NCBI RefSeq assembly: GCF_002743255.1
Contig: NZ_PDYY01000011.1
Coordinates: 1-64,000 of the forward strand
Length of the DNA: 64,000 bases
Direction of reading: 5' to 3'
Source of the DNA: Sporosarcina sp. P2
GTDB taxonomy: Bacteria; Bacillota; Bacilli; Bacillales_A; Planococcaceae
Part shown: positions 8,124 to 16,291 of the stretch, one piece after another
Position numbering within the stretch: position 1 is the first letter of the stretch
How the letters are laid out: each line of letters begins with the position of its first letter
Notes under the pieces: model-generated
What the model was told of the DNA's origin: nothing
Database searches by the model: none
The model's input: only the letters and a program-made list of their open reading frames with translations
Program-made: the position numbers and the translations under genes

Positions 8124-9440
8124 ATGGAATGGTGGGGCGTTTTAGCACTAGTATTTGGAAGTATGTTTATTTTATTTATGATAGGATTACCAATTGCATT
8201 CTCATTTTTAACAATAAATATTGTAGGTGTCATCGTTTTATGGAACGGAGAAGCGGGACTTAACCAACTCATCTTAAATATATTTTCTTCCGTATCAAAG
8301 TTTTCATTATTACCTATCCCAATGTTTATCTTAATGGGTGAGATTATGTTTCGAACGGGCTTAGGTTTTAAAGTTTTTGATGCAGTTGGAAAATGGTTTG
8401 GGAATTTACCAGGTCGGCTAAGTATTGTTGCTGTTGGAAGTGGAACTTTATTTTCAGTTCTAAGTGGTTCGAGTGTAGCAAGTACTGCATTATTAGGATC
8501 ATTATTAGTTCCGGATATGCAGAAAAAGGGTTATAGTCCTGCAATGACTGTTGGACCAATACTTGGTAGTGCCGGCCTTGCTACTATGATTCCACCTACC
8601 GCGTTAGGTATATTGCTTGCTTCGCTTGCATCGATACCTGTCGGACATTTCCTATTTGCAATTGTCGTACCGGGTTTATTATTGGCAGTAATATTTGTCC
8701 TATATATTATTATTAGATGTTATTTTCAGCCAGAGCTAGCTCCTGCCTATGATGTAGAGAAGGTGCCTTTATCTGAAAAGCTAATTGGAACGGTTAAATA
8801 TATTTTGCCACTTGGATTTATTGTGTTCCTTTTATTGGGTGTTATTATACTTGGAATTGCAACGCCTACACAAAGTGCGGTTTTAGGGGCGTTAGGAACC
8901 ATTGTCCTGTCTTATTTTTATGGTGGTCTGACCTGGGCTAAGTTCTGGGATTCCCTTACCGGTACTTTAAGATCCAGTGTTATGATTTTTATGATTATTA
9001 TAGGATCCACTACATTTGGTCAAATTTTAAGTTACACAGGTGTAACGCAAGGTCTGGTACAGCTCGTTGGAAACTTGGAATTTCCACCACTTATTGTTTT
9101 GGTAATAATTCAGATCGTTCTACTGATCCTCGGGTGTTTTATGGAACCTTTATCAATAATGATGATGACACTTCCGATACTTATGCCGATTGCAGGAACA
9201 ATGGGGTTCGATCCTTTGTGGTTTGGGGCAATTATGCTTCTTAATATGCAAGTCGCAACAATTACACCACCTTTTGGTATGGATCTCTTTGCAATGAAAG
9301 CAGTGATTCCAAAAGACTCTATATCGATGAAAGAGATTTATAGCGCAGTCGTTCCTTTTATTTTGTTGAATTTAGCAATAATGGCGCTAATGATTATATT
9401 CCCATCATTAACTTTATGGTTACCAAGCTTTGTTAAGTAA
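8124..9440 (+). CDS. dctM: TRAP transporter large permease (DctM family), second set
   Basis: A 438-residue multi-spanning permease starting at ATG 8124 behind AGGAGGT. Signatures include PIPMFILMGEIMFRTGLG, LSGSSVASTALLGSLLVPDM, the TPTQSAVLGALG loop and TITPPFGMDLFAMKAV near the C-terminus. It works with DctQ (7600) and DctP (9475) as a Na+-coupled importer. The gene order here is Q-M-P rather than the P-Q-M of the first set. Confidence 0.93.
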   Translation: MEWWGVLALVFGSMFILFMIGLPIAFSFLTINIVGVIVLWNGEAGLNQLILNIFSSVSKFSLLPIPMFILMGEIMFRTGLGFKVFDAVGKWFGNLPGRLSIVAVGSGTLFSVLSGSSVASTALLGSLLVPDMQKKGYSPAMTVGPILGSAGLATMIPPTALGILLASLASIPVGHFLFAIVVPGLLLAVIFVLYIIIRCYFQPELAPAYDVEKVPLSEKLIGTVKYILPLGFIVFLLLGVIILGIATPTQSAVLGALGTIVLSYFYGGLTWAKFWDSLTGTLRSSVMIFMIIIGSTTFGQILSYTGVTQGLVQLVGNLEFPPLIVLVIIQIVLLILGCFMEPLSIMMMTLPILMPIAGTMGFDPLWFGAIMLLNMQVATITPPFGMDLFAMKAVIPKDSISMKEIYSAVVPFILLNLAIMALMIIFPSLTLWLPSFVK

Positions 9441-9474
9441 TAATTTAGAGAAATTATAATTTAGGAGGAAGACC

Positions 9475-10485
9475 ATGATAAAAAATCTAAAAATATATCA
9501 GACGATCATACTTGTTCTTCTAGTCAGCCTTTTAACGGCTTGTTCAAGTGGCAATGGAGAAAAGGAAGGTAGTGATTCAAAGAGCGTTACATTAAATGCT
9601 GTTAGTTTTTTACCAAAAGATCATCCTTTAACTGCAACACTTTATGATTGGATTGACTCGGTAGAAGATGCAACGGATGGCAGAGTGAAGGTAAATTGGC
9701 GTGGTGGCGCCGATGTAATACCTATTGGCGAGCAATTTGAAGCAATGAATTCTGGTGTTATGGATATTAACTTTACGTATATTGGACAATACCAATCACT
9801 TGCACCGGAAACGCTGAGCATAGCTTTATCGCAACTAACACCATCGGAAGAAAGAGAAAATGGATTTTACGATTTAATGGTAGATCAACATGAAAAAATG
9901 AACGTTATGTACTTAGGTCGATGGTTAACAGGTTCACCAAGACTATGGTTAAATGAGCCAATTGATAGCGTAGATGATTTAAAAAAACTGCCTATCCGAT
10001 CAGCACCAAACTATACACGTTTCTTTGAAAAATTAGGAATTGCTTCTGCAATGATTGATCCTTCAGAAGTTTATACTTCCTTACAAACAGGTGTTGTTAA
10101 GGGGTTTGTATATGGTGGGTTTAATGGGCCTAGAAAGGATGGTTGGACTGATTCATCTAAATATATTTTGGACCATCCTTTTTGGACGCAAAACTGTACG
10201 ATACTCATGAATAATGATAGATGGAATGAAATTTCAACCGAAGATCGCGATGCAATTATTGCGGCAACAGCTGACTATGAGAAAGAAATGGTCGACTACT
10301 ATACAGAACTTGATAAAGAAGAAATTGTAGAATTAGAAAAGATCGGTGTTGAACTTTTCAAATTGCCTAAAGCTGAGGAAGAAAAGTTTTTGAATTTAGC
10401 CTATGATACTGAGTGGGAGTACTTGGAAAAGGAAGTACCTGAGTTAGTAGAAGAACTAAGAGCACTAACAATGAAAGAGAAATAA
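9475..10485 (+). CDS. dctP: TRAP transporter substrate-binding lipoprotein (DctP family), second set
   Basis: A 336-residue lipoprotein with a lipobox LLTAC near residue 23 followed by a Ser/Gly/Glu linker. The mature region has the DctP layout: LNAVSFLPKDHPLTATLYDW at the first strand and helix, the mid segment LPIRSAPNYTRFFEKLG and the ligand-helix SLQTGVVKGFVYGG. A GGAGGAAG site precedes ATG 9475. It differs clearly from the first DctP in the ligand region (YGGFNGPRKDGWT), so a different ligand is likely. It is placed after dctM, while a decayed dctP lies upstream of dctQ, which suggests replacement of the original binding protein. Confidence 0.92.
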   Translation: MIKNLKIYQTIILVLLVSLLTACSSGNGEKEGSDSKSVTLNAVSFLPKDHPLTATLYDWIDSVEDATDGRVKVNWRGGADVIPIGEQFEAMNSGVMDINFTYIGQYQSLAPETLSIALSQLTPSEERENGFYDLMVDQHEKMNVMYLGRWLTGSPRLWLNEPIDSVDDLKKLPIRSAPNYTRFFEKLGIASAMIDPSEVYTSLQTGVVKGFVYGGFNGPRKDGWTDSSKYILDHPFWTQNCTILMNNDRWNEISTEDRDAIIAATADYEKEMVDYYTELDKEEIVELEKIGVELFKLPKAEEEKFLNLAYDTEWEYLEKEVPELVEELRALTMKEK

Positions 10486-10543
10486 GTTCTTAATTAGTTA
10501 CGTGAAAGAGTATAAAGGCTTGAGCGAATTGTATAAGCGCGAT

Positions 10544-10590
10544 AATTAATTCTACCCAATCAATAAAAACTTGATTGGGTAGAATTAATT
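10544..10590. repeat. 20-bp perfect inverted repeat
   Basis: Arms at 10544-10563 and 10571-10590 are perfectly complementary with a seven-base AT-rich loop. There is no clear T-run after it on the + strand. It could be a terminator of the second TRAP operon or an operator in front of the MFS gene. Confidence 0.75.
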
Positions 10591-10645
10591 AATGGTAAAA
10601 GATACATTTGTAACGTTTCACATTTGTTTGCGAGGTGGATTTTTA

Positions 10646-11805
10646 ATGAGCAAAAACACTTTATGGACGAAAAATTTTATATTTATATCTGCAGTAAACT
10701 TCTTTTTTATTGTGACGTACTTTGCTTTGCTTGTTACCTTACCAACTGTCGCAATCACGCATTTTGGCTCAACAAGTGCCGTAGCAGGCTTGTTTACAAC
10801 CGTTTATATCGGCGCTGCGATTATTATTAGACCTTTTATGGGGCCGTGGATTGAGTCATATGGCAAACGATTTATGTTGATTGTATCGCTCGTTCTTTTT
10901 ACAACTGCTTCAATTCTTTATAGCTTTTTTGATTCTATTGTCTTGCTACTTGTCATACGTTTCATTCATGGTTTTGGATTTGGTATGGCTACTACTATTA
11001 CAGTAGTGATCATAGCTGATATTGTACCTGAATCTCGAAAAGGTGAAGGAATGGGTTACTTTATTTTATCAACAAATCTGGGAATGGTGATTGGTCCATT
11101 TATTGGACTTACTATCTTGGATGGTTTTGGTTTATACGTCTTGTTTTGGGCGTGTGCTTTTTGTTCTCTAATTTCTTTTTTGTTTGGTTTAATGGCTCAT
11201 CTGCCAGAAGAAAATCTTGTGAAACGTTCCCCTGGTGAAAAAAGAGCACCTTTATTTGAAAAGTCTGCTTTACGTATTTCGTTTACAGGAGCATTTTTTG
11301 GTACTGCGTATGCGTCTGTTTTGTCTTTCATGGCGGTTTTGCTGTTGAAAAGGGGCTGGGAGCGGAATCTAGTTACTTTTTTATAGTGTATGTAATTATA
11401 CTTCTATTGACACGCCCGCTAACCAGTAAATGGTATGATCAGTATGGAGCCAATACAATTATTTTTCCTGCGATAGTTTCATTTGCCATAGGGATGTTCC
11501 TTCTAGGTATGACAACTAACGCATTACTCTTTTTCATTGCTGCTGCATTTATAGGGGGAGGATGGGGTACGCTTTTCCCAAGTTTTCAAACAGTCGTCCT
11601 GCAAAATTCGGAACCTAAGCGTCGTCCTGTGGCATTGGCTACTTTCCTATCGATTTTTGATATAGGTATTAGCGGAGGGGCGCTGTTAGCAGGCGTGTTA
11701 GTAAGTGTTATTAGTTTTAGTTCATTGTACATATTCTATTCAATTTATATTGTTGCAGGACTGCTGGTTTATTATTGGGCCCAAAAGAAAGAATCTTATA
11801 TTTAG
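10646..11805 (+). pseudogene. MFS transporter interrupted by a frameshift
   Basis: Two reading frames together make one normal-length major facilitator of about 385 residues. The first (ATG 10646 behind GAGGTGG) carries the N-terminal helices, the GPWIESYGKRFMLI loop and a typical central loop. It stops at 11384-11386 after reading into a non-family tail. The second frame continues with LTRPLTSKWYDQYG and helices 8-12 to 11805. The frames join if one base is restored in the AAAAGGGG run near 11348-11355, giving LLKKGLGAESSYFFIVY. So either a one-base deletion has inactivated the gene or this is a homopolymer sequencing error. Substrate unknown. It lies after the TRAP genes and could have been an exporter or importer for the pathway. 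Confidence 0.8.
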
Positions 11806-11917
11806 GTAAGTATAAATGTGTTTTACCGTTGCCTTTTTATCACTACACATATTATTTGTCACTACATATGCTAAATTGGAATCTCCAAAAAACTGGTGAC
11901 AAACTTTTTAATCAAGG

Positions 11918-11961
11918 CTATCGCTGAATGTTGTTAGAATACATTCAACGATAGTTTTTTT
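11918..11961 (+). terminator. Intrinsic terminator after the MFS gene
   Basis: Stem arms 11918-11931 and 11941-11954, with one mismatch, are followed by seven T. It closes the + strand region. Confidence 0.85.
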
Positions 11962-11974
11962 ATGTTGAAAACTT

Positions 11975-12026
11975 CATAAAAAGTGCCAAGTACCCACGCA
12001 TTAATGTGCATGTACTTGGCTTTTAA
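11975..12026 (-). terminator. Terminator after muconate cycloisomerase (bidirectional)
   Basis: GCCAAGTAC at 11985-11993 pairs with GTACTTGGC at 12012-12020. On the minus strand a T-run follows, as expected for the end of the 12046-13158 gene; the + side also has TTTT. Confidence 0.75.
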
Positions 12027-12045
12027 ATACATTACTGATTAAAAT

Positions 12046-13158
12046 TTAGAATCGTTTGTAATGATTTAATTTTTCTTCATCAATGATCATTCCAAAACCG
12101 GGGCCACCTGGAATAACAACGTCAAAGTTATTGTATTCGATATTATTTGCTGTAATTGTATCTTTGAACAACAAAGGACCGAAGAGTTCTGTGCCGAATT
12201 CCATATGAGGGATAGTTGAATATACATGAAGTCCTATAGCTGTTCCTAATGAAGATTCAATCATTGTCCCCCCATACAACCCTAGTCCTGCTGCTTCTGC
12301 AATGCCAGCTACAGTCTTTGTTGCTTGTAGTCCGCCAGCTTTACATATTTTAAGAGCAATACTGTTTCCTGACCGGTGTTTAGCTATCTGGAATATTTCA
12401 TGAATCGAATTCGCACCTTCATCTGCCATAATTGGTACAGAGAAACGTTCAGTCAAACGACTCATGCCTTCAAAGTTCCATTTCGGCAGTGGTTGTTCGA
12501 TCATTGAAACACCACCATCTTGGAGACGGGCAATCGCATAGTTAGCAGTTGTTTCATCCCAAGCTTGATTAACGTCTACAGTAAATCTAGCAACGTCACC
12601 TACTTCTTTCTTAATCTTCAGCACGTGTTCCACATTCTCCATAGCGTCTCCAACACCAATCTTCAACTTGAAAATACGATGTTTCTTTTGTTGAAGTAGT
12701 TCCTTTGCTTCTTCGATATCCTTACCCGTATCTCCACTTGCCAAAGTCCATGCCACTGGAAGTGAGTCATGTATTTTTCCTCCCAAAAGATCATAAGCGG
12801 GAATGTTTCTCTGCTTTGCTGCTAAGTCGATTAGTGCTCCTTCGATTAAGGCGCGGGCAAAGTAGTTCCCTGAAACAGTTTTCGAGATTTCGTACATAAG
12901 CAAATTAAATTGTTGTGGATTTTTCCCGATTAGATGTGGCGTTATATACGTTTCACAATTTACTTTGATAGCCTCAGGAGTTGCTTCACCATAAGAAGCA
13001 CCTCCTATTGTTGCAACTTCCGACCAACCTGTAAGACCTTCCGTATCGTTGATTTGAGCGACGACAATAGTTTGTTTTGTTATAGTATGCATGGATAGTT
13101 TATGTGGCCTAATAGTCGGTAATTCTACAATATGGATATAAATGGAATGTATGTTCAT
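12046..13158 (-). CDS. catB: Muconate cycloisomerase-like enzyme (enolase superfamily, MLE group)
   Basis: A 370-residue member of the mandelate racemase/muconate lactonising enzyme group. Catalytic residues are visible: Lys164 and Lys166 in FKLKIG, metal ligands Asp195 (DVNQAW), Glu221 (IEQPLP) and Asp246 (MADE), and Lys270 in LKICKAGG. These match the MLE pattern with general bases on both faces. In the catechol branch it converts cis,cis-muconate to muconolactone. Family members also include dipeptide epimerases and N-acylamino acid racemases, but the neighbouring dioxygenase, lactonase, CoA-transferase and thiolase favour CatB. AAAGGAAG lies eight bases before ATG 13158. It is transcribed away from the rest of the cluster and has a long upstream region with its own terminator. 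Confidence 0.82.
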   Translation of the reverse strand: MNIHSIYIHIVELPTIRPHKLSMHTITKQTIVVAQINDTEGLTGWSEVATIGGASYGEATPEAIKVNCETYITPHLIGKNPQQFNLLMYEISKTVSGNYFARALIEGALIDLAAKQRNIPAYDLLGGKIHDSLPVAWTLASGDTGKDIEEAKELLQQKKHRIFKLKIGVGDAMENVEHVLKIKKEVGDVARFTVDVNQAWDETTANYAIARLQDGGVSMIEQPLPKWNFEGMSRLTERFSVPIMADEGANSIHEIFQIAKHRSGNSIALKICKAGGLQATKTVAGIAEAAGLGLYGGTMIESSLGTAIGLHVYSTIPHMEFGTELFGPLLFKDTITANNIEYNNFDVVIPGGPGFGMIIDEEKLNHYKRF

Positions 13159-13394
13159 AATATGACTTCCTTTCAGTAGTAGTTATTGAAACACAAGCGA
13201 GAATAAGAAATAGACGAATAGAATAATTAAAATAAGGGTTGATACAGTGAGTTATACATTTTTTCATAACTTTCCTAAATTCTACATAGGTTCCCACCTC
13301 TCATAGCGATAGGGGTAATGAATGAGAACGGCAATTTAGTATCTGTATTGTAGGACCTCATGGAAATGAAAGCTGATGCTAACATATTTCTAGG

Positions 13395-13591
13395 AAAACA
13401 AAAAACGGCATTAATCTGCTGAGAGTAAATCTCCAGATTAATGCCGTCATAATCTAGTAGATGAAGATAGGAGTATCTCCAACTAGATAAAGGCAAGTTT
13501 GCATTTCTTTACCGACTCTTAAAGAGGGAAAGATAAAGAGGGAGCAAATAAAATCTATGCGTATGTTTGTTTTAAAAATTATCAGAAATAT
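13395..13591 (-). ncRNA. Candidate attenuated leader or small RNA upstream of catB
   Basis: On the minus strand a TTGACA-17-TATTAT promoter (13598-13626) is followed about 150 bases later by an intrinsic terminator: 14-bp perfect arms 13447-13434 and 13418-13405, then a T-rich tail. A second hairpin (about 13490-13453) lies just before it. Both hairpin regions contain GGAGAT followed closely by ACTC. No ORF with a ribosome site fits inside. The catB start lies about 240 bases further on. It could be a cis-regulatory leader or an independent small RNA; it matches no riboswitch class that I know. Confidence 0.45.
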
Positions 13592-13597
13592 AGAGTA

Positions 13598-13626
13598 ATA
13601 ATAACAAATGAAATTTTGCATGTCAA
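13598..13626 (-). promoter_or_regulatory. SigA-type promoter reading toward catB
   Basis: On the minus strand, TTGACA (complement of 13621-13626), 17-base spacer, TATTAT (complement of 13598-13603). Confidence 0.65.
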
Positions 13627-13734
13627 GCTCCATTATGAATTTAATTCTTCATGTGTTAAATGGCGTAACGAATTTTTGTGTACTTAAAAGTAAGAATATG
13701 GTGAATGTGAATTACACTTTACAGAGTTATTTGA

Positions 13735-14121
13735 ATGTTGACAACAAAAATACATACTGATAAGATTAATGTACAATTTAAAATACCTATTGATGAGGTG
13801 TCTTTTCTGTTGGATACTATATTAGTGACTGCGTATTCAAAGGCTCCACAAGGTTCAGCGATGTATGAACGGTTTAAGCATGCAGGATTAGTCATGGAGA
13901 TCGACAAAGAGACCCATAGAATTGTGGATGTAGAGTTTACTTTTATAACTAGCTTGGCATCAAGTTATTTCTCTAAACTATTGGTTGGTTCTAATTTCTA
14001 TGATGAGTTAGATGAGATAATTGAGAGAATTAAAAAGAACTTTATTGCACCATCGCAACAATCAGTTATTGTAGCTTTAAAAAATGCTCATCAACGTTAT
14101 TGTGATGAGATTGAAAAATAG
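13735..14121 (+). CDS. DUF3870-like protein
   Basis: A 128-residue soluble protein that I recognise as DUF3870-like from the central pattern: GSAMYERFKHAGLVMEI, then a TH/RIVDVEFTFIT block, SKLLVGSNF and the C-terminal helix QSVIVALKNAHQRY. The family function is not known to me. ATG 13735 has only a weak ribosome site. A strong terminator follows at 14173-14230, so it is probably monocistronic. It lies between catB and the enol-lactonase operon, at the point where muconolactone isomerase would be expected. That makes it one of two candidates for the missing step, which is inference from position only. Confidence 0.65.
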   Translation: MLTTKIHTDKINVQFKIPIDEVSFLLDTILVTAYSKAPQGSAMYERFKHAGLVMEIDKETHRIVDVEFTFITSLASSYFSKLLVGSNFYDELDEIIERIKKNFIAPSQQSVIVALKNAHQRYCDEIEK

Positions 14122-14172
14122 TCTGCCTGTTCACTGACAGAAGGTACCCAATACCTTTATACCTCAGTTAAT

Positions 14173-14230
14173 AACGGCATTAACCAAAAGGCAAAATTTT
14201 GCCTTCTGGTTGATGTCGTTTTTTATTTTA
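14173..14230 (+). terminator. Intrinsic terminator after the DUF3870 gene
   Basis: A long stem of about 24 bp with few mismatches (14173-14196 and 14197-14220) is followed by a T-run. Confidence 0.88.
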
Positions 14231-14267
14231 TTAAATATAAATTATAAAAGAAAGTGTGGAATTTACT

Positions 14268-14741
14268 ATGCAATTTTATAATGCGCCTAATTTGGAGTTC
14301 TTATGTAATATGACATTGGACGTTGAAGTTGATTTTCCTGTTCTAAAGAAAACCTATAATGGTTCAGGAAGACGAATTATTGGAGTAACCGGCGGTAAGC
14401 TAACGGGACCAAAATTCGAAGCGAAAGTATTGCCAGGAGGTTCGGACTGGATAACTGTCAGGGAAGACGGAACAATTATTCAAGATGTGAAGATCGTCCT
14501 TGAAACAGATGATCACGAAACGATTTTAATGATTTATCGTGGAATCCGTACAGGTCCTAAGGAGATTCTTGAAAAATTGAACAGAGGTGAAAAGGTGCCC
14601 GCTGATCAGTATTACTTCAGACATGCTCCAATTTTCGAGACGGATTCTCCAAAGTATGACTGGATGAATAAACATATATTCGTCGCTACGGGTGAACGTT
14701 TACCAAGTGGTGTTCAATACTCACTATTTACAGTGAAATGA
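14268..14741 (+). CDS. DUF3237 (UPF0311) family protein
   Basis: A protein of about 157 residues matching the DUF3237 pattern: an N-terminal PNLEFLCNMTLDVE strand, GGKLTGPKFEAKVLPGGSDW near residues 39-58, a middle DGTIIQDVKIVLET strand and DWMNKHIFVATGER near the C-terminus. A small beta-barrel is expected. No catalytic role is established to my knowledge. ATG 14268 is preferred; GTG 14256 four codons upstream is possible. It is the first gene of an operon with the lactonase, CoA-transferase and thiolase, spaced 16 bases from the lactonase. It may supply the muconolactone isomerase step that is otherwise missing; this is inference. Confidence 0.75.
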   Translation: MQFYNAPNLEFLCNMTLDVEVDFPVLKKTYNGSGRRIIGVTGGKLTGPKFEAKVLPGGSDWITVREDGTIIQDVKIVLETDDHETILMIYRGIRTGPKEILEKLNRGEKVPADQYYFRHAPIFETDSPKYDWMNKHIFVATGERLPSGVQYSLFTVK

Positions 14742-14757
14742 AAATGGAGGGATAGAC

Positions 14758-15609
14758 ATGGATCAGTTGATTGGTCTAAAGGATGGGGGAAGTCTGAGTT
14801 ATAACCTGTATTCCGAAGAAAACAGCGACAAGGGAACGATTATTTTCATACACGGACTGACTGGAAATAAATTTCAATTAACAAAGTATATAAATGAGTA
14901 CAAAAACGATTATCAAATCATAGCTGTGGATCTAAGGGGCCGCGGAGATAGTTCCGTCCAGTTAGCTGACTCCTCTATAGAAACGCATGCGAAGGATATT
15001 ATCGAGATGATCGATTCATTGCAGCTGAAGCAAGTCAGTTTGTTCGGCTATTCCATGGGAGCATATATTTCTCAAAGAGTAGCGGGAGAACATTCATCTG
15101 TCCAGCGTGTGATTTTATTAGATGGTGGTGGCCATGTAGACGTAGAGGGGAAGAAGATGGTTTATCCTTCGTTAGGACGAATGGAAAATGTCTTTCCAAG
15201 CTGTGAGCATTATATTGAGGCAACGGCAAATGTTTATAAAAACTTGAAAGTAATAGTAGATTCGTTAGTTATTCAGGCAATCGAATACGAGTGCAAACAG
15301 AAAGAGGATGGGTACGGGAATCTGTCGAACTCGGAGCTGATTAAACAAGACTTCGATAGTTTCTATTTGTACGACGTGGTGAAGGTAGCGGAAAAAAATG
15401 AAAAGCCGACGTTGCTCATTACAGGAGAAGGTAATCTGTCTGACCGTCCACTGTTTACCAGATCAAATTATACAACTTTATTGAAAGAGACCAATATACA
15501 AGTGATACAAACAAACAAAAATCATTATGAGCTAGCTTTTAATTTACAATCAGAATTATTATGCAATATCAATAAATTTTTAAAGGGAGAGTTTTCCAAT
15601 GAGAGATAA
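14758..15609 (+). CDS. pcaD: Alpha/beta hydrolase, probable 3-oxoadipate enol-lactonase
   Basis: A 283-residue alpha/beta-hydrolase. The oxyanion loop IHGLTGNK (31-38), nucleophile elbow GYSMGA with Ser99 and catalytic His256 (NKNHYE) are visible. In this cluster the expected reaction is hydrolysis of beta-ketoadipate enol-lactone to beta-ketoadipate. It is co-transcribed with the CoA-transferase genes, its 3' end overlapping the next gene by 11 bases. GGAGGGA precedes ATG 14758. The fold and triad are read from sequence; the precise substrate rests on context, since many hydrolases share this architecture. Confidence 0.72.
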   Translation: MDQLIGLKDGGSLSYNLYSEENSDKGTIIFIHGLTGNKFQLTKYINEYKNDYQIIAVDLRGRGDSSVQLADSSIETHAKDIIEMIDSLQLKQVSLFGYSMGAYISQRVAGEHSSVQRVILLDGGGHVDVEGKKMVYPSLGRMENVFPSCEHYIEATANVYKNLKVIVDSLVIQAIEYECKQKEDGYGNLSNSELIKQDFDSFYLYDVVKVAEKNEKPTLLITGEGNLSDRPLFTRSNYTTLLKETNIQVIQTNKNHYELAFNLQSELLCNINKFLKGEFSNER

Positions 15610-16291
15610 AGTAATTACAGCAAAAGAAGCAGCGGACAAATTCTCAAGTGGAATGACTGTGATGGTCGGAGGGTTTGGATTAATCGGAAGTCCATTAACG
15701 GTTCTAAAAGCACTAGAAGAAAAAGAAGTGGCAGATTTAACTGTCATCAGTAACAATGTAGGAGAAGAGGGCGTTGGCTTGGGCATTATTTTACAACAAG
15801 GTAAAATAGGTACAGCAATCGGCTCTTACTTTACGAGTAATAGAGAAGCAGTCCGAATGTATAATGAGAACAAATTACGGCTTCAACTTCTTCCACAAGG
15901 TACATTGTCAGAAGCCATTCGAGCAGGCGGAGCTGGCATTCCCGCTTTTTATACAAGTACAAGCGCAGGCACTAAACTAGCTGAAGGCAAAGAGAAAAAA
16001 GTATTTGATGGTAAGACGTATGTTCTTCAGAAGTCTCTAAAAGCAGATATAGCTATCATTAAAGCGCATAAAGCAGATGAAATGGGGAATCTGACATATT
16101 ATAAGACTGCCCGAAACTTTAACCCTTTAATGGCAACTGCTGCTAATACAGTAATTGTAGAAGTTGATGAAATCGTGCCTGCTGGAAGTCTTGATCCTGA
16201 AGCTGTTATTACACCACATTTATTTATAGACTACATTGTGCAGAGTAAAGCTACTTTGCTTGAAGGGAGAAGAGTAGAGTATGAATTATAA
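15599..16291 (+). CDS. pcaI: 3-oxoacid CoA-transferase subunit A (3-oxoadipate CoA-transferase alpha)
   Basis: A 230-residue subunit of a class I CoA-transferase. The glycine-rich MVGGFGLIGSP loop near residues 21-31 and the FNPLMATAANTVIVEVDEIVPAGSLDPE block near the C-terminus are typical of the SCOT/PcaI family. It transfers CoA from succinyl-CoA to 3-oxoadipate, given the neighbours. It overlaps the hydrolase and the B subunit by 11 bases each, implying tight coupling. AAGGGAGAG lies ahead of ATG 15599. An acetoacetate-specific enzyme cannot be excluded by sequence alone. Confidence 0.85.
   Translation: MRDKVITAKEAADKFSSGMTVMVGGFGLIGSPLTVLKALEEKEVADLTVISNNVGEEGVGLGIILQQGKIGTAIGSYFTSNREAVRMYNENKLRLQLLPQGTLSEAIRAGGAGIPAFYTSTSAGTKLAEGKEKKVFDGKTYVLQKSLKADIAIIKAHKADEMGNLTYYKTARNFNPLMATAANTVIVEVDEIVPAGSLDPEAVITPHLFIDYIVQSKATLLEGRRVEYEL

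Noticed and set aside
13270..13300. T-box-like AGGTGGGAACC on the minus strand
   Set aside because: It has an extra base against the T-box consensus, lies after rather than before the terminator, and no specifier stem was found.
13275..13496. 73-residue minus-strand ORF upstream of catB
   Set aside because: No ribosome site, no family resemblance, and it overlaps the hairpins of the candidate leader.
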